Numbered from the stretch's first letter, positions 1 to 13,170 are shown. The stretch: DNA of 64,000 bases from Entrophospora sp. SA101 (GCA_958430865.1 CAUDNR010000802.1:1-64000), one strand, 5' to 3'. Notes: generated by a model not told the origin, from the sequence alone. Made by a program: numbers and translations.

Positions 1-450
1 AAAAACAAAAAAAAAAGATACAGAAAAAAGAGTGGAAAAAAGAAGAACAAATAAATAAATAAATAAATATATATATATATGTATATATTATATATATATA
101 TATTTATTTATTTATAAAATTTGGATTTTTGAATTTTTGAAAGAGAAAAAAGAGAAATGAAGTTTTTTTTTTTAATAATACAAAGGAAATTTTTTAAATG
201 CTAAATATATATTGCAAGAAAAAAAAAAAAATTTTTTTTTTAATTACCAATTGTCCAAACAACAAAAAGAATATAATTGTTAATTTGAAAAATCTTAAAA
301 TGTTTTTTTTTGATTTTGAATTTAGATAAATCAAAAACGTCAAGTAATTAACATATATATATATATATATACATCTGCTTCCGCTATTTCATCATTATCG
401 CCACAACCCACACACAACATCACCGCACCAACCAACTTTGTCTATTATTA
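1..450. other. 3' flank of homeobox copy A
   Basis: No gene seen. The stretch holds (AAAT)n/(AT)n microsatellites at about 50-115 and 351-371 and several poly-A/poly-T runs. It corresponds to 52463-52910 on the opposite strand. Compared with that copy, position 17 is G instead of T, and two homopolymers (near 165 and 219) are each one base longer. Confidence 0.8.
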
Positions 451-1814
451 TTATATCAACCAAGGCCTCCATTTATTTTTGGCAGCATTTTGTCGTTCTC
501 TTTCTCTTTCTTCTTTTTCTTTTTCTTCAGTCAGTATGAATTCAGCTGCCGAAGCAAGTAAATCTATCGCTGATTGTTCACTGGTCGAAGGACTAGTTAT
601 TTTTGTATTTTTATTAGAGGAAGGCATTAATGATTTGATTGATGGTAGATGAATTGGAGATGTTGGAGTGATGGGAGAGGTAGATGAAGATGGTGGCGAT
701 AGATGAGGAATAGTTGTATAAGATCCACCATCTTCATCTTCATCTTCATCGTCACCATTTTCATTATTTATTTTAAGGGGTGGTAATGGATACAACATTC
801 TTTGATTTAATGAATTGTTATTGTTGCCACTGCTGTAATGTGACGGTGATATGTAGGCATTATGATGACGATTATGAAGATAGTTATGATGATAATTATT
901 AACATTAATAATGTTATTAAAGTTGTTATGGGTAGGTGTCGCGCCAGAAACAGTTGATGCTCTTGGTCTAGTACGATTATGATTATGTTGAGTAGTTATT
1001 TTATTATGTGATGATGTGACAGAAGGTGAATGTGAGGAGGAGGGAGGGTGTGCGTAAGAATGTCGACGATTATTACGACCTCCCTTTAAACCACAAGCAC
1101 CATTTGAAGAAGCATTTGAGCCGTTTGTAAACATATGTATGAAGGTATAATTTCCAGGATTTACAACAGAAGAACTCAAGGAAGATGAAGAAGCAGAAGA
1201 AGCATGATGGTGACCATGATGACCGTTAGCAGTATGATGAGTAGCAGTAACCGAATGATGATGTAAGAAACGATGATGTTGTTGAGAAGCATTATGTTCA
1301 TTTGCTTTTGCACGATTAGCTTTTGCACGTCTATTCTGGAACCACACCTATATATGAAAATTTAATTGTAAAAAAAATAAAAACCACTGATTATTAACTG
1401 CTACAATTATTATAATTAATCACGCACACACACACACATATATATATCAATCAATCGATATATTACCTGAACTTCTCTGTTTGTCATTTTTAATTTCTTG
1501 GCCAATTTTTCACGGACATCATAACTAGGAGTGTCAGTTTTTTCAAATACGGACATAAGGTCAATTAATTGATCTTGAGTGATACGTTTACGTTTGACTT
1601 TTTGTGACGATTGTTGACCATTATCGTCAACAGCAGCAGTATTAGAAGGTGAAGTAACATCGATAGGTGATGTAAGATCGGTAGATGGGGTAACGTCGAT
1701 AGCAGTAGCAGATTCAAGTGATGATTGATTATTATTTTGATTGTTGTCATGGCTCTTCTGGTTGTTAGAAGTGTAAGCAGTGTTATTGTTGTTGTTGTTG
1801 TTGCTGTTGTTGTT

Positions 1815-1892
<78 letters not shown>

Positions 1893-2651
1893 AGAATAAG
1901 ATGATAATTTTGATTTTGATCTTTTGCTTTGATGTTGAGGAACAAATTGGTGAGAATTATTATAATTATATTGTTGAAGATATTGATAATCATTGTTATT
2001 ATTAGAAGATATTTGAAAATGAGTTTTTGTTGGAGAAATAAAACCAGGAGTTAAAGGTGGAGTAATCATATCACCACTATTGCTGCCACTATTATTACTA
2101 TTGTTACTGTTATTGACGTTACTGTAATGATTGTTATGGTTGTTATTCATTAAAGACGACGATCTACGATTAGAAGATGGTATAGAGAAAGACGTCGATC
2201 TTGTTTTAGTGATAGTTGTGGTGGTGTTAGTGGTGTTGGCGGCTATGACGTCATCAGAAATAATAGATGATGACGATAAGCTTGGTTCAGAATAACGTCT
2301 CCAGTGACCATTATGATGGTTTTCTTGAGAAGATGTTGATGATGATTGAGAAGAAGAATTGGCTGTTGAATTATCAGATGTGGTGATGTCACTAACAACA
2401 TTGCTAGTTTGATTATTAGAAGAATCGCTTGAAACATTTACATCATCTGTAACATTCTTGTTGTTGTTGTTGGATTGTTCGTGATGATTTAATAAAGAGA
2501 ATATTGAAGATATGTTGTTATTATTGGTAGAAGATTCTTGGCTGATATTATTATTATTATCAATTGGATCGTTGTTATTTATAATAATAGATGAGGAAGC
2601 AATAGCGGGAGAAGATGACGATGAAGAAGATTGATCGAGTAATGCAGACAT
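451..2651 (-). CDS. Homeobox transcription factor, inverted copy A
   Basis: Two exons, complement of 1467..2651 and 451..1347, joined across a 119-bp GT..AG intron, give a 693-residue protein. Residues about 353-411 form a typical 60-residue homeodomain: basic KRKR arm, LxxLMSVFE helix 1, and recognition helix REVQ-VWFQNRRAK with the invariant W48, F49, N51 and R53 and a glutamine at position 50. The intron splits the recognition helix just before VWFQNRR. The rest is low complexity: Asn and Ser tracts, with a run of about 30 Asn near residue 254, then His-rich stretches, an acidic DDEDEDED patch near residue 600, and a C-terminal AIDLLASAAEFI helix followed by a charged EKEKEERERER stretch. 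By family it should be a nuclear DNA-binding regulator; its targets are unknown. The coding sequence matches the copy at 50262-52462, while the flanks differ at a few bases. The ATG gives the longest frame and has an AAAA-ATG context. Confidence 0.9.
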
Positions 2652-2962
2652 TTTTTAATTTCGGTTTTCTTTTGTCAGCTAATAAAAATATAAATAATCG
2701 TTAGATGGTATGTACGTGCAAAAATATAATAGATATTATATATTTACATATGTGGTACTATATCTATTATCTATCTATATATATATGTGTGTGTGTATGA
2801 ATGTATGTATGTATGTAAATTTTTAAAAAGTTTTACTTACATTTGCTTTAAACTTGAGGAATGCTAGAAGAAGAAAGAGATGGATGAAGAAGGACTACCA
2901 AAGTGCTTTATTGTAGACGATAAACCAAGAAGAAAGTAGTTTTTGTAAAGAGAATATATATA

Positions 2963-3000
<38 letters not shown>

Positions 3001-3707
3001 TACGAGCAATTGTGAACCAGGTTTTTTGTAATTAGATATAAAGTAAACGCACACACACAATAGAGAGAAAATTAAAAATAGAAAGAATCCTACAATCGTT
3101 TTTAGTAGTTATTAGGAATAAAATAAATAATAATTGTTAGAAGAAGAAAGAAGTGTTATTATGATAATAACCAGAAAACAATGAGAATAATAAATAATTT
3201 TTTTTTAGGAAAAAAGAAAAAAAATCTTAAAAAAGAGGAAACATGATTTTTTTTTGATTTGAAAATTACTCTTGAAAAAAAAAAATAATTTTATTTATTA
3301 TATTTTTTTAAATTGTAACAGAATAAAATAGGAAAAAATAGATTTAATTGGAATTTTTAATTATCACACACTGCGTGAAATTAATTAATATTATTAAAAA
3401 GTCAGATTAAAAATTTCAAAATTTAGATGTGTTGTAGTAGTACACAAACAAAATCTAGGAATTATTTAGCAATCCTATTACGTTTTTTTCATTTTATAAA
3501 TAAAAACCAAAGCAGTTTTGGAAAATATTTATAACAAAACTCCGAAATAATCGCATGGAATAAATTTATCAATGATAATTATTTTCGTAATTGTAGTTAT
3601 AAAGGATGTTAATATATATAGTACGACGAAAAACAAAGTTAAATAGGTTTTTTTTGACATTTGAAATCATTTATTATTTTGTTAGGAATTTTAGGAAAAA
3701 AAAAAAA
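2652..3707 (-). promoter_or_regulatory. Leader and promoter-proximal region of homeobox copy A
   Basis: This is the inverted counterpart of about 49204-50261. It contains the same predicted leader intron (GTAAGT donor, TTTATTAG acceptor), a pyrimidine-rich transcript leader and an (AT)15 microsatellite at about 2968-2997. The other two copies have (AT)16 there. Similarity to the other copies stops inside a poly-A tract of 12 near 3707; beyond it the sequences are unrelated. Confidence 0.6.
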
Positions 3708-6700
3708 TAATTATCAAATTTTTTTAATATATAAAAAAGTTGTATATAATAATAATAATGTATATATGTATATATATATAACACGTTTCTAGAAATATTC
3801 TAATTAATTATAATTCTAATAAGAAGAATAATAGAATAGCAGTGTCGTAAAAAAATTTTCAAGTGAAAAGTGGCTATTTTAGTGTGCCACAATTGTCGTA
3901 AAAAATAAATTGTTATATAGAGAAGAGCACGCGAAAAAAAAGTCGCGTTTTTCGGTTTCTTTTATATAAAAATAAGTGTGGGAAAAAACAATTGGTGATA
4001 ATAAAGTCGCTGCAAATGGACAGACAAAAAGGCTTTAGGAGGATAGTCATTAAAATGGATTGTTCTTTTTTTTTGTTGCAGCCACTGCACGACATCTTTA
4101 CAAGGAAGAAGGGACAAAAAAAAATGACAACAATGATCCAAGAAAAGGGGTTGTATAATTAAATGTGCAAATTTTTTATCAAAAAAAAATTTGGGGTATT
4201 AAAAAATTCCCCAATTTATATATAGTAAAAAAAATAATTTAATACTTACAATGATTATTGTTACTTGATAATATTTTCGGATTGATTACGGGGTAAATAA
4301 GTATGGAAAAAGAAGGGAAGAGAGGAAGAAAAGAAAGTAGTAGAAAGTAAAAGAAAGAAGGATCTAAAAGATAAAAATCTTAATCTTGGTAAAAAACTAT
4401 TAGAGTAATAAAATAATAATAGTAAAAGAACGTATAAAGGTAAGTTAATAGATTTATAAAAATTCTATTTACGCGTTCTAAAATATTCGCGTTTTTAAAG
4501 GTCAAAAAGAATAAATAAATAAAAAAATATTTATTTAATTAGAAATCAAAGGAAAAGAAGAGATCAAGAAGAAGTTTTAAAAATAAATAATTTACAAGAA
4601 AGAAAAAAATTTTTAGATGAAAGATGATGAAGATCAAAATTCATCAAACAGCACACACTATTCTCAATTCAACACTCTTATATGTTTTGGATTTTGAAGG
4701 GGAACGAATACACAAAAATTGAAAAATTTTTATTTAAGTTTAGAAACTAGAAATATGTGTGTGATGATAATGATATGAATGGATTCTTGCTATAATCAAA
4801 AAAAATTGTGCAGTTAATTAAATAATAATAATAAAATTACAAAAAAAAATAATATTTTAAATATTTATTATATTTATTTAAATATTATATATAATTGGGA
4901 TATTATAATTGGGATTATGTAACATATAAATAAATAATATTATTATATAAAAATATTAGGTAAGAACAAAAATTAAAAAAAAAAATAAAAAAAGAAAAAG
5001 AAAAACAAGATGAAAAAGGATGAAAAAAAATAAAATTTTGTAAAATTTTCTTTATAATTTTTCATGGAATAAATCCGATGATTTATACCAGAATTCACCT
5101 TCTGATAGATAAAGAGATTTACAGCAGCACAGTAATTAATAGCGTTGTTTGTTTGTTATTGATGTTTTTCTTCATTGATTGATGTGATCTTAATTAATAA
5201 TAATAAATAATAAATAATAAATAATGTGGAATGTGTTTTTTATATAAAATAATAATAATTAAAATTAATAACTATGATTTTTTTTTTTGTGGGAGCGTGA
5301 TATTATTAATTATTATTATTATAGAAATAGAAGATCAAAAAAAAAAATATAATTGGTGTATTTTTTTTTGATTTCGTTCTAGTATCATTCAACTTTTTTC
5401 TTGTTTTTGTTATGTATAAGCACTCCCGAATATTTCTCCTAATTAACTATTAATTATGTGGGGGAAAGTATGAGAAAAGGGAGAGAAATTAACATAAATG
5501 TAGATTAATAACGTGGAATTATTTCCTTAATTCTCAAATTCCCACAACATTTTCCTTTGGGCGTCTTAAAAAATGTGATTAATAAACTTTTTTGACGGAT
5601 GCACAAAACCTTTGATACTTTAATTAGAAATCTAAAAAATTTGTACTTTTGTACTTTTTTTTTAACTTAACTAATTAATTAATTCATTATTAAAACCCTA
5701 GAAATTAAATTTTAAAATGATGGACGGACCAAAAAACTTATATTTTTTAGGGAGTGACCCTACTTTTATACAGAATAAGAAAAAGGTAGTTAGGAAAAAA
5801 TTTATACCGTTTGTGGATGTTTGATATTGTTACACGTGCATCCAAATTTGTAAATTGTCTGCAAAAGAACGGTAGCTCATACAATATCATACACGATTCA
5901 AATAATACCGATTGTTTTATTCTTTTGTTCCAATGGCCCTTTTTATCATTGATCAACATAAATTTTAATTTATTTATATTGAAAATGACATAATGATGAC
6001 AATAAATATAAAAATGGGGTTGTGCATGTTGTGAATTGTCACCGATTTTCTTAAAAGGTATTAATTATTTTCAATTCCTTATGATTTTATGCACCTTGAT
6101 GTAAGTCTTTATCATCTGTTATTTATTTATTTACCATTCACCGTTTTGCCGTCTATATTAATAATAATATACACGAATTCTATATTATATTATTATTTGT
6201 TTATCTCGCTCCAATCCATTCATCTCATTGTATGCATTATTATTATCGGTCGATTATTATTTAATATTATTACTATTATTATTACTCTCGACCCCTCGTT
6301 CTTTTTTCTAAATGTCAATGAACACTATTACCACAATCATAAATAAAAAGAAAGATAAGTAATCAATGAGACTATATACCTGATATTAATTAATTATATG
6401 CATAAAAAATTTTCTTTTCGACAACCTTCGGTGTTAAACGAGGAAAAATTTTTTTAATTTTAAAACGTACAAATTTTTAAAAAGTCAAAGCCACCTTTTG
6501 TTTGTCATTAATGTTTTTCCAAACAATGAAAGATAATGATAGAATAGAATAAAGATAATAATAGTGGTAGTGGCAGTGGCAGTGGCAGTAGTAGTAATTT
6601 GAATGTTTATTATCTACTACTACCAAGATTCTACGATTTCTTCATTCTTCCCTTCATCCTTAGCCAATCAATTAATCTTACTAAAAAAAGTATAAAAAAA

Positions 6701-6845
6701 ATTACTAATGATGCGCAGCAAAAAGTAGAAAATCAACGAACATATACTAAAATGTATTATGAAATCGACACGCTTTTTTTGTCCATTATATACGTGCTCG
6801 TGCTAAAAAATTTTTTTTAATATTAAAAAATGTTTAATGATTTAT

Positions 6846-6876
<31 letters not shown>

Positions 6877-8620
6877 AAATACATATATATTTATTTATTT
6901 ATTTATTTATAATACATTGTTGGAATTTTTAAGTAATAATAACAATGGGTAATAGTAAATTAATTATTAGGTAAGAAGTGTGTTTTTTTCCCTAGTAAGA
7001 AAAAATAAAAAAAATTTTTATTTTATGTTATTTTTTATTTTTAAGAAGCTTTATATATGTGCGTCTAATATATACATATATATATTATATATATAGGGAA
7101 ATCTAATAAACTTGTAAATCAAGAAAAAAAAATAATGCTTATTTTAGTGTTGACAATGTCAAATCAATCAATTAATAATTTAATGTGCTGGTACTTGCGC
7201 TAATTTTCCTCCCCTCCTTTAAATTTTATATAATTAATATATAAAAACTTGTTCTAGTAATAAAATTTAGGGGTGTTTTTCTAACCTATTGGTGATTGAT
7301 TCTCAAAAAACTACACGCGTACATATTAAAAATGTTTATTTTGCCTATAATAGTTATTCATTCACAAATCATTTCCTAATCGTTAATTCTAATGAATGAT
7401 CGATCACTCCAATCTATTATTATTGTATATTATAATCGGTAAGAATAACGAATGAATGACATACATAATATTTACGTTGCTTTTTTTTACCTCCCCTAAT
7501 TTCTATTAAAAAATACGAGGAATAATTTTGTAGATCAATTATTAATATTTTCCTTTTTTTAGAAAACCTATAAATACTATGTATCCATCTTTCAAACTTC
7601 TTTCTCAAATTCTTCCATTTTTTATTTAATTTTTAATTTTTACACAAGGTAAAATACTTTATTTAGAAATAAATAAAAATATAAATAAATTTTATGCAAA
7701 TCTTTATAAATTGGCGGGAAAAAGTTTTATTCAAGTCGAATTATTTATTTAAATTATGGTGGTTAAAACAAAATATTTATTTATAAATATAAATACATGT
7801 ATGTATATATATATATATCACTCTTTGTTTTTTCTTCTTCGATCTTCATCCTCGTCTTCTCCCTCGTTCCTCTTTCTTCCTAGCTAAAATATTATTCACG
7901 CAAACAAATTATATACAAATATACAAGTTGCACGTTCCTTCACTTGCATGAATATAAATTCTGTAATACATTACTTATCTTTCTAGCTAGACACTTTAAA
8001 GCATTGCTACCCGTGGTTATTTTGTATTTAGTTTATTGAATGAATTTATTAATATTGTTCTGGATTGTTTAAAAAAATAAAATAGAATATAAATTATTAT
8101 TAATTAATTAATTGTTAGTAATGGTGATAAATAGTAATAATAATATATTCTACTCGTGTAAAAAACGTGTTATAATCTTCTTCAAGAACTAAAAATAAAA
8201 TTCACATGTTAAATAAATAATTCTAAAAAAACATTTAAATTTTCCCATCATTTTGATTTTTAATTTAACCAACAATTCATCCATCCAACTGACCAAACAA
8301 ACTGATCAAAAATTAACCCACGCCACTCTTTTTTTTGAGCACAATTTAATTATACCCTAAAATTATACAATGATTTGTGAGCATTATTTATTATGCCCCG
8401 GATTCGTACTTTCAGGGATCCTTTACAAGCATATTAATTATTTTCTAATAACGAAATCTAATACAAATCGATTGGTTTTTTAATAGATTCTAAAAAAATT
8501 TTGGAATAATTAAATAAATTAGATGATGTTTGGATATTTACACTCAATTCAATTAATATCATCGTTTATCATAGCAAATTATGGATAATAAATAAATCTC
8601 AATTGGTTGGATGGATACAG
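3708..8620. other. Gene-poor AT-rich intergenic DNA
   Basis: No coding sequence that I recognise. All frames are short and have AT-rich composition without splice-supported continuity. It contains a (TGGCAG)n-like run near 6565-6592, an (AAAT)n tract meeting (TTTA)n at 6851-6911 that could fold on itself, and many homopolymers. It lies upstream of homeobox copy A but shares nothing with the upstream region of copy C, so one of the two joins may be artificial. Confidence 0.6.
6851..6911. repeat. Self-complementary AAAT/TTTA microsatellite
   Basis: About eight AAAT units run into a short (AT)n centre and then TTTA units, making a near-perfect palindrome of roughly 60 bp. This is read directly; a cruciform is possible but not shown. 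Confidence 0.75.
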
Positions 8621-8625
8621 TTAAC

Positions 8626-8818
8626 ACACACTCTCATTATAATGAACTCTCATTTTGTATATATTTTTTGTGCCTCTGTTATAGAAAGATTTTATAAAAT
8701 GTTCACTATAGAGAGAGGAATATTTTAGTTATAAAAAAAATTGAATTGGCGTTCGTTATAGTGTGATTTATTCTATAGTCACTGTATAAGGTCTGTTATA
8801 GTGGGTGAGAGTGTGAAC
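8626..8818. mobile_element. Small terminal-inverted-repeat element (MITE-like)
   Basis: The left end reads CACACTCTCATTATAA, and the reverse complement of the right end reads CACACTCTCACCCACTATAA, giving imperfect inverted termini about 190 bp apart. The interior repeats TTATAG/CTATAG words (GTTATAGTG, CACTATAG, TCTATAG). There is no coding capacity. A related, more degraded sequence with the same TTCACACTCTC..CTATAA start lies at about 29698-29832. Tc1/mariner or pogo-type ancestry is plausible; I could not define the target duplication. Confidence 0.5.
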
Positions 8819-9747
8819 TACAGCTTCCAGCATCTAATTATATTTTAATAAGAAGGATTAAATGTTCTTTTTATTAAATTCTATGATTCTATAAAAAAAC
8901 CCTCGCCTACCTTAGTATATTAATATTACGGATCAATAAGAAAATGATAATTGTTTTTCCAATAAATAATTATTTACTGGAAAAACATTCGAGTAAATTA
9001 ACATTAGTAATGTTGAAGAAAACATTTCATTCCTTATTACGCTTTTCTTCTATAATAAATATGAGTTTAAAGATATTTGCAAATAATAATAAAATGTATA
9101 TTATATTTGTTACCATATATATATACACACAGAGAGAGAATAGATATCGTATGAGAAATTTAGACTAAAAAAAATTTTGTTCAAAAAGAAACAAATTTAT
9201 TTGTTACATAAATCTAGTTTTACACATCATGTCTAAATTGAAAATTTTTTTTTAAAATTTTAATATACGCGTCATTCATTATCGTCATTAAAACCAATTA
9301 TAATAATAATTTTTTTTATCAAAGTGTTTAATTCAAAATTTTCAAATTATGTTAAATTGGAATAAGATGACAACAATATCATACTTACTTTTGAAGAAGA
9401 ACAATATTTATCTGAAAGTCACAACAATTCTTACCACAAAATAATCAGTACAATAAAGATATTAATATTAATAATAAAAATCCTAAGCCTACTTTCGGAA
9501 GACATGCTCTTTCAGAAACAAGACAACTATTTATTGAATTTTCTATCCTGCTTACAGAATAAATAACAACAATAATCAAAATATAGATTTTAGTCGTCAT
9601 AGTAATGCCTGGTGACAGTTCTCCAAGAAATTTAAGGAAATTTGTAAATCTGTTTCATACTAATACCTATTATGAATGTCTGATTTGTATCACCAATATA
9701 GTTAGCTTTTTGTTGAAATGCGAGAAATGGGCAAAATAGTGTTGGGA
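8819..9747. other. Intergenic, nothing recognised
   Basis: AT-rich sequence with short spurious frames only. A 74-codon frame at 8944-9168 has no recognisable domain and ends in microsatellite-derived residues. Confidence 0.5.
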
Positions 9748-9875
9748 GCGCAGGTGACCTTCGAGCTTGTTTGTCGTTCAAGGCTTCGAGCCAACCTGGA
9801 ACTAGCCCCATCAAGCGCAGAATGACCTTCGAGGTTGCTTTGTTGTTAAGGCTTCGAGCTGATTCGGCGGACGGC
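9748..9875. repeat. CTTCGAG word-cluster island
   Basis: Two diverged copies of a roughly 45-bp unit begin GCGCAG..TGACCTTCGAG and end AAGGCTTCGAGC, at about 9748-9792 and 9815-9860. CTTCGAG occurs four times. The island is clearly richer in G+C than its surroundings and lies just upstream of the decayed PI4-kinase. It is one of a series of such islands in the window. Confidence 0.6.
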
Positions 9876-9904
9876 TATTTAATCCTTAATTCTCGATTAT
9901 AATG

Positions 9905-11795
9905 GCAGCGATAATTAATTGTTAGTCGAATGGACCAACTCTTACACTGAATAATGAGCCGCCTATGACTCGTGAAGATCTTATTGTAATTGTTGATTGG
10001 TATTAATCAACTAGAATCAGGCAAGGTTCTTCCGGTTCATATTTTTGTCATGATAAAGATAATAATGTGGTAGGTACTTTAAACCTGAAAATGAAGAACA
10101 ATATGGTCAATTGAATACTAAATGGACAGAATGGATTCATAGAAATCTATTCTCTTATTTCTTTTGTAGAAGCTGGCATGCTTTTTTTCATTCATTCTAT
10201 TTTACAAGAATCGTTAATTATGCATTTTATAATTCGATTCCTAATCTTGACTATATTTCAGAAGCTGCTACCTCACCACTTGTTCACCAGCTACAATTAA
10301 ACATTGTTCCAAAAACAGAGGTGGTATGGCTTTCATCTCCTTCGTTTCACTATGACTACAGTATGTGTCACAGTAATACATCCACTTCTTATATAGAGAG
10401 AGGGTTAAATTTTCATTTATAGACCCGCAGATGACACGTGACAGAAATATTTGTGCATCTACTTCATAATTTGGGCTGGCATTAAACAAAATTGGCCAGA
10501 ATTATGAGGGATCAATTTCAAAATTTTTATAATACATCAAACTTTAAATCTGACATGCATGTCAAAATTCCAACATAGTTCAATAGCTTTTAACTAGAAT
10601 AATTGATTTACGTTGATTTTTTTTTTCAAAAGTTACATGAAAATTTAACTCATGTCAATTTTAAGAAGACCAATTATTTGGATGTATTACTGTGACACGC
10701 ATTACCTGAAACTTTCAAGTATTTTTAAGTGGTTATAAAGATGCTAATATATTTTTAAAGGAACATCCACGGTCTACCCAAATCTGACAATTCGATTAGA
10801 AATAATAGAAATAATAGTAGCAAAGTTATGTTAGAAGAAGAAGATGATCATAATAATAATGATGGTGATAGTGATGTTATTGGTAGTGGCCATAATAAAA
10901 AAAATTTGTTTGGACTAAATCACTTCAAATTCAATTCAGAGAACAATTTGGAAAATTAGTAATTTTGGAGAAACATCGGTAATTAAACAGCACCTACTTT
11001 GATTTATTTTTTTAGGTCAAGAACATGTATTTTATTATACTTTTTGTAATAATATCATAAATAATTCTCACACACATTTTAAGATCAAGGATTAATAATT
11101 GGATGATCAAGTATTGTGATAAAAATGTGTTATAAATGTATGTTCCAAAGGATTTATCAAAATATAGATTATTACTGAATAAAAAAAAATCTGAATCAAA
11201 ATCATCTTTATTTAAAAGTGTTCAAATGCCTTCTTCTTCTTCAGAGCTACAAGCGCCACATAATTCAAATATTTTTATTAAATCAGATCTGCTTCAACTA
11301 CCATCATCAAGCCTATCAAAAAATGATAAATGATTATTACAACAAAGTCAAATTAAAACAAACTATTACTACAACAAACATTAATACCACATGTCGTTCT
11401 TCTGGCCGTTTATCAAAAATTGTTTATCCGCATATCCATGTAGCTGCCATTGACAACGGATTGCCATTCCCGTTTAAACATCCTGATCAATGGCGTTTCT
11501 GCCCATATGGTTGGTTATTTCTTTCTGAGTCCCTTGTAGGAACTCCATTCACTGAAAACATTTTCTTTCAATAACAAATGGTGGAAGAGACAATACATGA
11601 GTTACATCAACTTTTTTCTTTAGATGCTAATGGGATGTTTTCTAAACAGGTAACAGTACTAAAAGAACAAGGTTACAATATCGCGGAAATACTCTAACAA
11701 CATGATAAAGGTCCTTTGGCTCTTTGCGCAAGTCACAATTTAATGGTATGGAATATGATCGAATCTATTGAAGTACCAGAAGAACCTGATCATAT
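9905..11795 (+). pseudogene. Decayed type II phosphatidylinositol 4-kinase (LSB6/PI4K2 family)
   Basis: Segments spread over three frames match the order of a type II PI4-kinase, the enzyme that makes PI4P on Golgi and endosomal membranes. In order: EPPMTREDLIVIVDW, then a stop; STRIRQGSSGSYF, the glycine-rich loop; PENEEQYGQLNTKWTEWIH, reached only through a frameshift; YISEAATS; QLNIVPKTEVVWLSSP; YKDAN..FLKEHP with frame breaks; NWMIKYCDK; HIHVAAIDNGLPFPFKHP; DQWRFCPYGWLF; and the C-terminal EETIHELHQLF and KEQGYNIAEIL pieces, the last followed by a stop. The DRG catalytic motif expected before NWMIKYC reads SRI. Multiple stops, at least two frameshifts and the lost catalytic residues mark it as long dead. 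The order and spacing of pieces with intron-like gaps suggest decay of a normal gene rather than a retrocopy. Confidence 0.85.
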
Positions 11796-12780
11796 GGAAA
11801 GTGGCAATGACAATAACAATTACCAGTCAAATAATATCGAGATTGATGGTGCTAGAAATTCATTACAAAATCTTGAATTATGGAGAGGCTTCTAGTAGCT
11901 GCTTAAGTACTTTCTGGTGAAAAAGTCGTGGGCTGACAAATTTAATCGTATAAAAATAATTTTGCTTTCGACACAGTTGGTAAAAGAGAAAAGAACAAAA
12001 CTTGTTATCATTGAAAAGATGGAGCTGGTAAAAGGAGGAACATGGTGATGATATATTAATATTTAAAAAATAAGGATTATAATAAAAATACATTATTGGA
12101 TACAGTTGATTAGCCAACAGTTAATTCAATAATTAATTAATTAATTAATTAAAATACAACGATTTTATTATATGATTGTTCGTTACAATATTACCAAGTG
12201 AAGTTATTATTACGAAAAAAAATTATATTATTACATGTTAAAAGTTATGTTATAAAACCATTGTAAATTAAATGACACATTATTATTATTAATAGTGCGA
12301 ATCGAAATAGCCGAGGACATGTGAAATTTATTAAAAGGAAGTTTTGTGTACTTGACCATAATGAGTATAAATTAAAGTTTTTCATCATCTACTGCGATTA
12401 ACAAGGATTAATATTAATATCAGAGTAAAAACGTATTCCAAAGAAAAAACTACTTTTCGTGGTGTAATATGAATTGTAATGTCTCTCCTCTTGTCAAATT
12501 TTCACATGAAAAATACTATTGTGATACCGAAAGATAAATCCTATTATTACTCTCAGTCTTTTAAACTTTACAACTTGATAATTGACTCCAAGTGAAAATA
12601 ATCCGACTACATTGCAAATAACTTCTTTAGCATTGACAAATTCTTGAAGGTTAGAGTATGTAGTAAAATGTTGTTGGCGTGATTCATAAGGAATTCTTTT
12701 ACTATTTTTACTAAGGGTGCAAACATATTGCCGAGTTGTAACCTATTGTTACGACACCTATATGACGTGAAAAGGTTCTA
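11796..12780. other. Intergenic, nothing recognised
   Basis: AT-rich DNA without a recognisable gene. An (AATT)n tract lies at about 12126-12152. Confidence 0.5.
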
Positions 12781-12784
12781 ACCC

Positions 12785-12962
12785 TTGCAGCTAAATGCCG
12801 AATGGCCGTATGCTGTATTTTGTGCCGTATGCCATATGTGTCATATGTTGTGCCGTATGAAAACATAACCACCGTATGCCATACGTTATGCCATGTGCCA
12901 TATGCAAACGTAAATGCTGCTGTGCCATATGCCATACGTTATGCCAATATGCTGTATGAAAA
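12785..12962. repeat. GCCRTATG word-cluster island
   Basis: About a dozen occurrences of GCCGTATG, GCCATATG or GCCATACG and their reverse complements are packed into 180 bp with irregular 0-20 bp spacing and frequent head-to-head pairs such as CGTATGCCATACG. There is no tandem period. Any reading frame through it is spurious (repeating YGT and AYG residues). Confidence 0.7.
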
Positions 12963-13160
12963 TAATTAACACAAAATTTTTATTTTTCAAATAAATATTC
13001 AACTAGCAATGAATTAATAGATGTAGCAAATGATTCATCAGTTGGTACTTTAATGAGTTAAGAATCAGAAAATGATTATTTAAATGGGGGCTGTTCTAGG
13101 AAAAAGTGGGTTTCTTCAGATTTTTTGTTTTTGAGATATTCATAAAAACAAAAAGCACCC

Positions 13161-13170
13161 NNNNNNNNNN
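13161..13170. other. Assembly gap (10 N)
   Basis: Ten N of conventional length join two contigs. The left contig ends in unremarkable AT-rich sequence. Immediately right of the gap, on the minus strand, an ATG at 13206 opens a 12-codon Ser/Asn/Gly-rich frame that runs into the gap; it may be the start of a lost gene, but the support is weak. Confidence 0.95.

Noticed and set aside
1565..1993. Thr-rich 142-codon frame within homeobox copy A (also 50920-51348)
   Set aside because: A shifted reading of the AAC repeat and homeodomain exon.
12711..12935. 74-codon minus-strand frame rich in YGT and AYG
   Set aside because: Translation of the GCCRTATG island.
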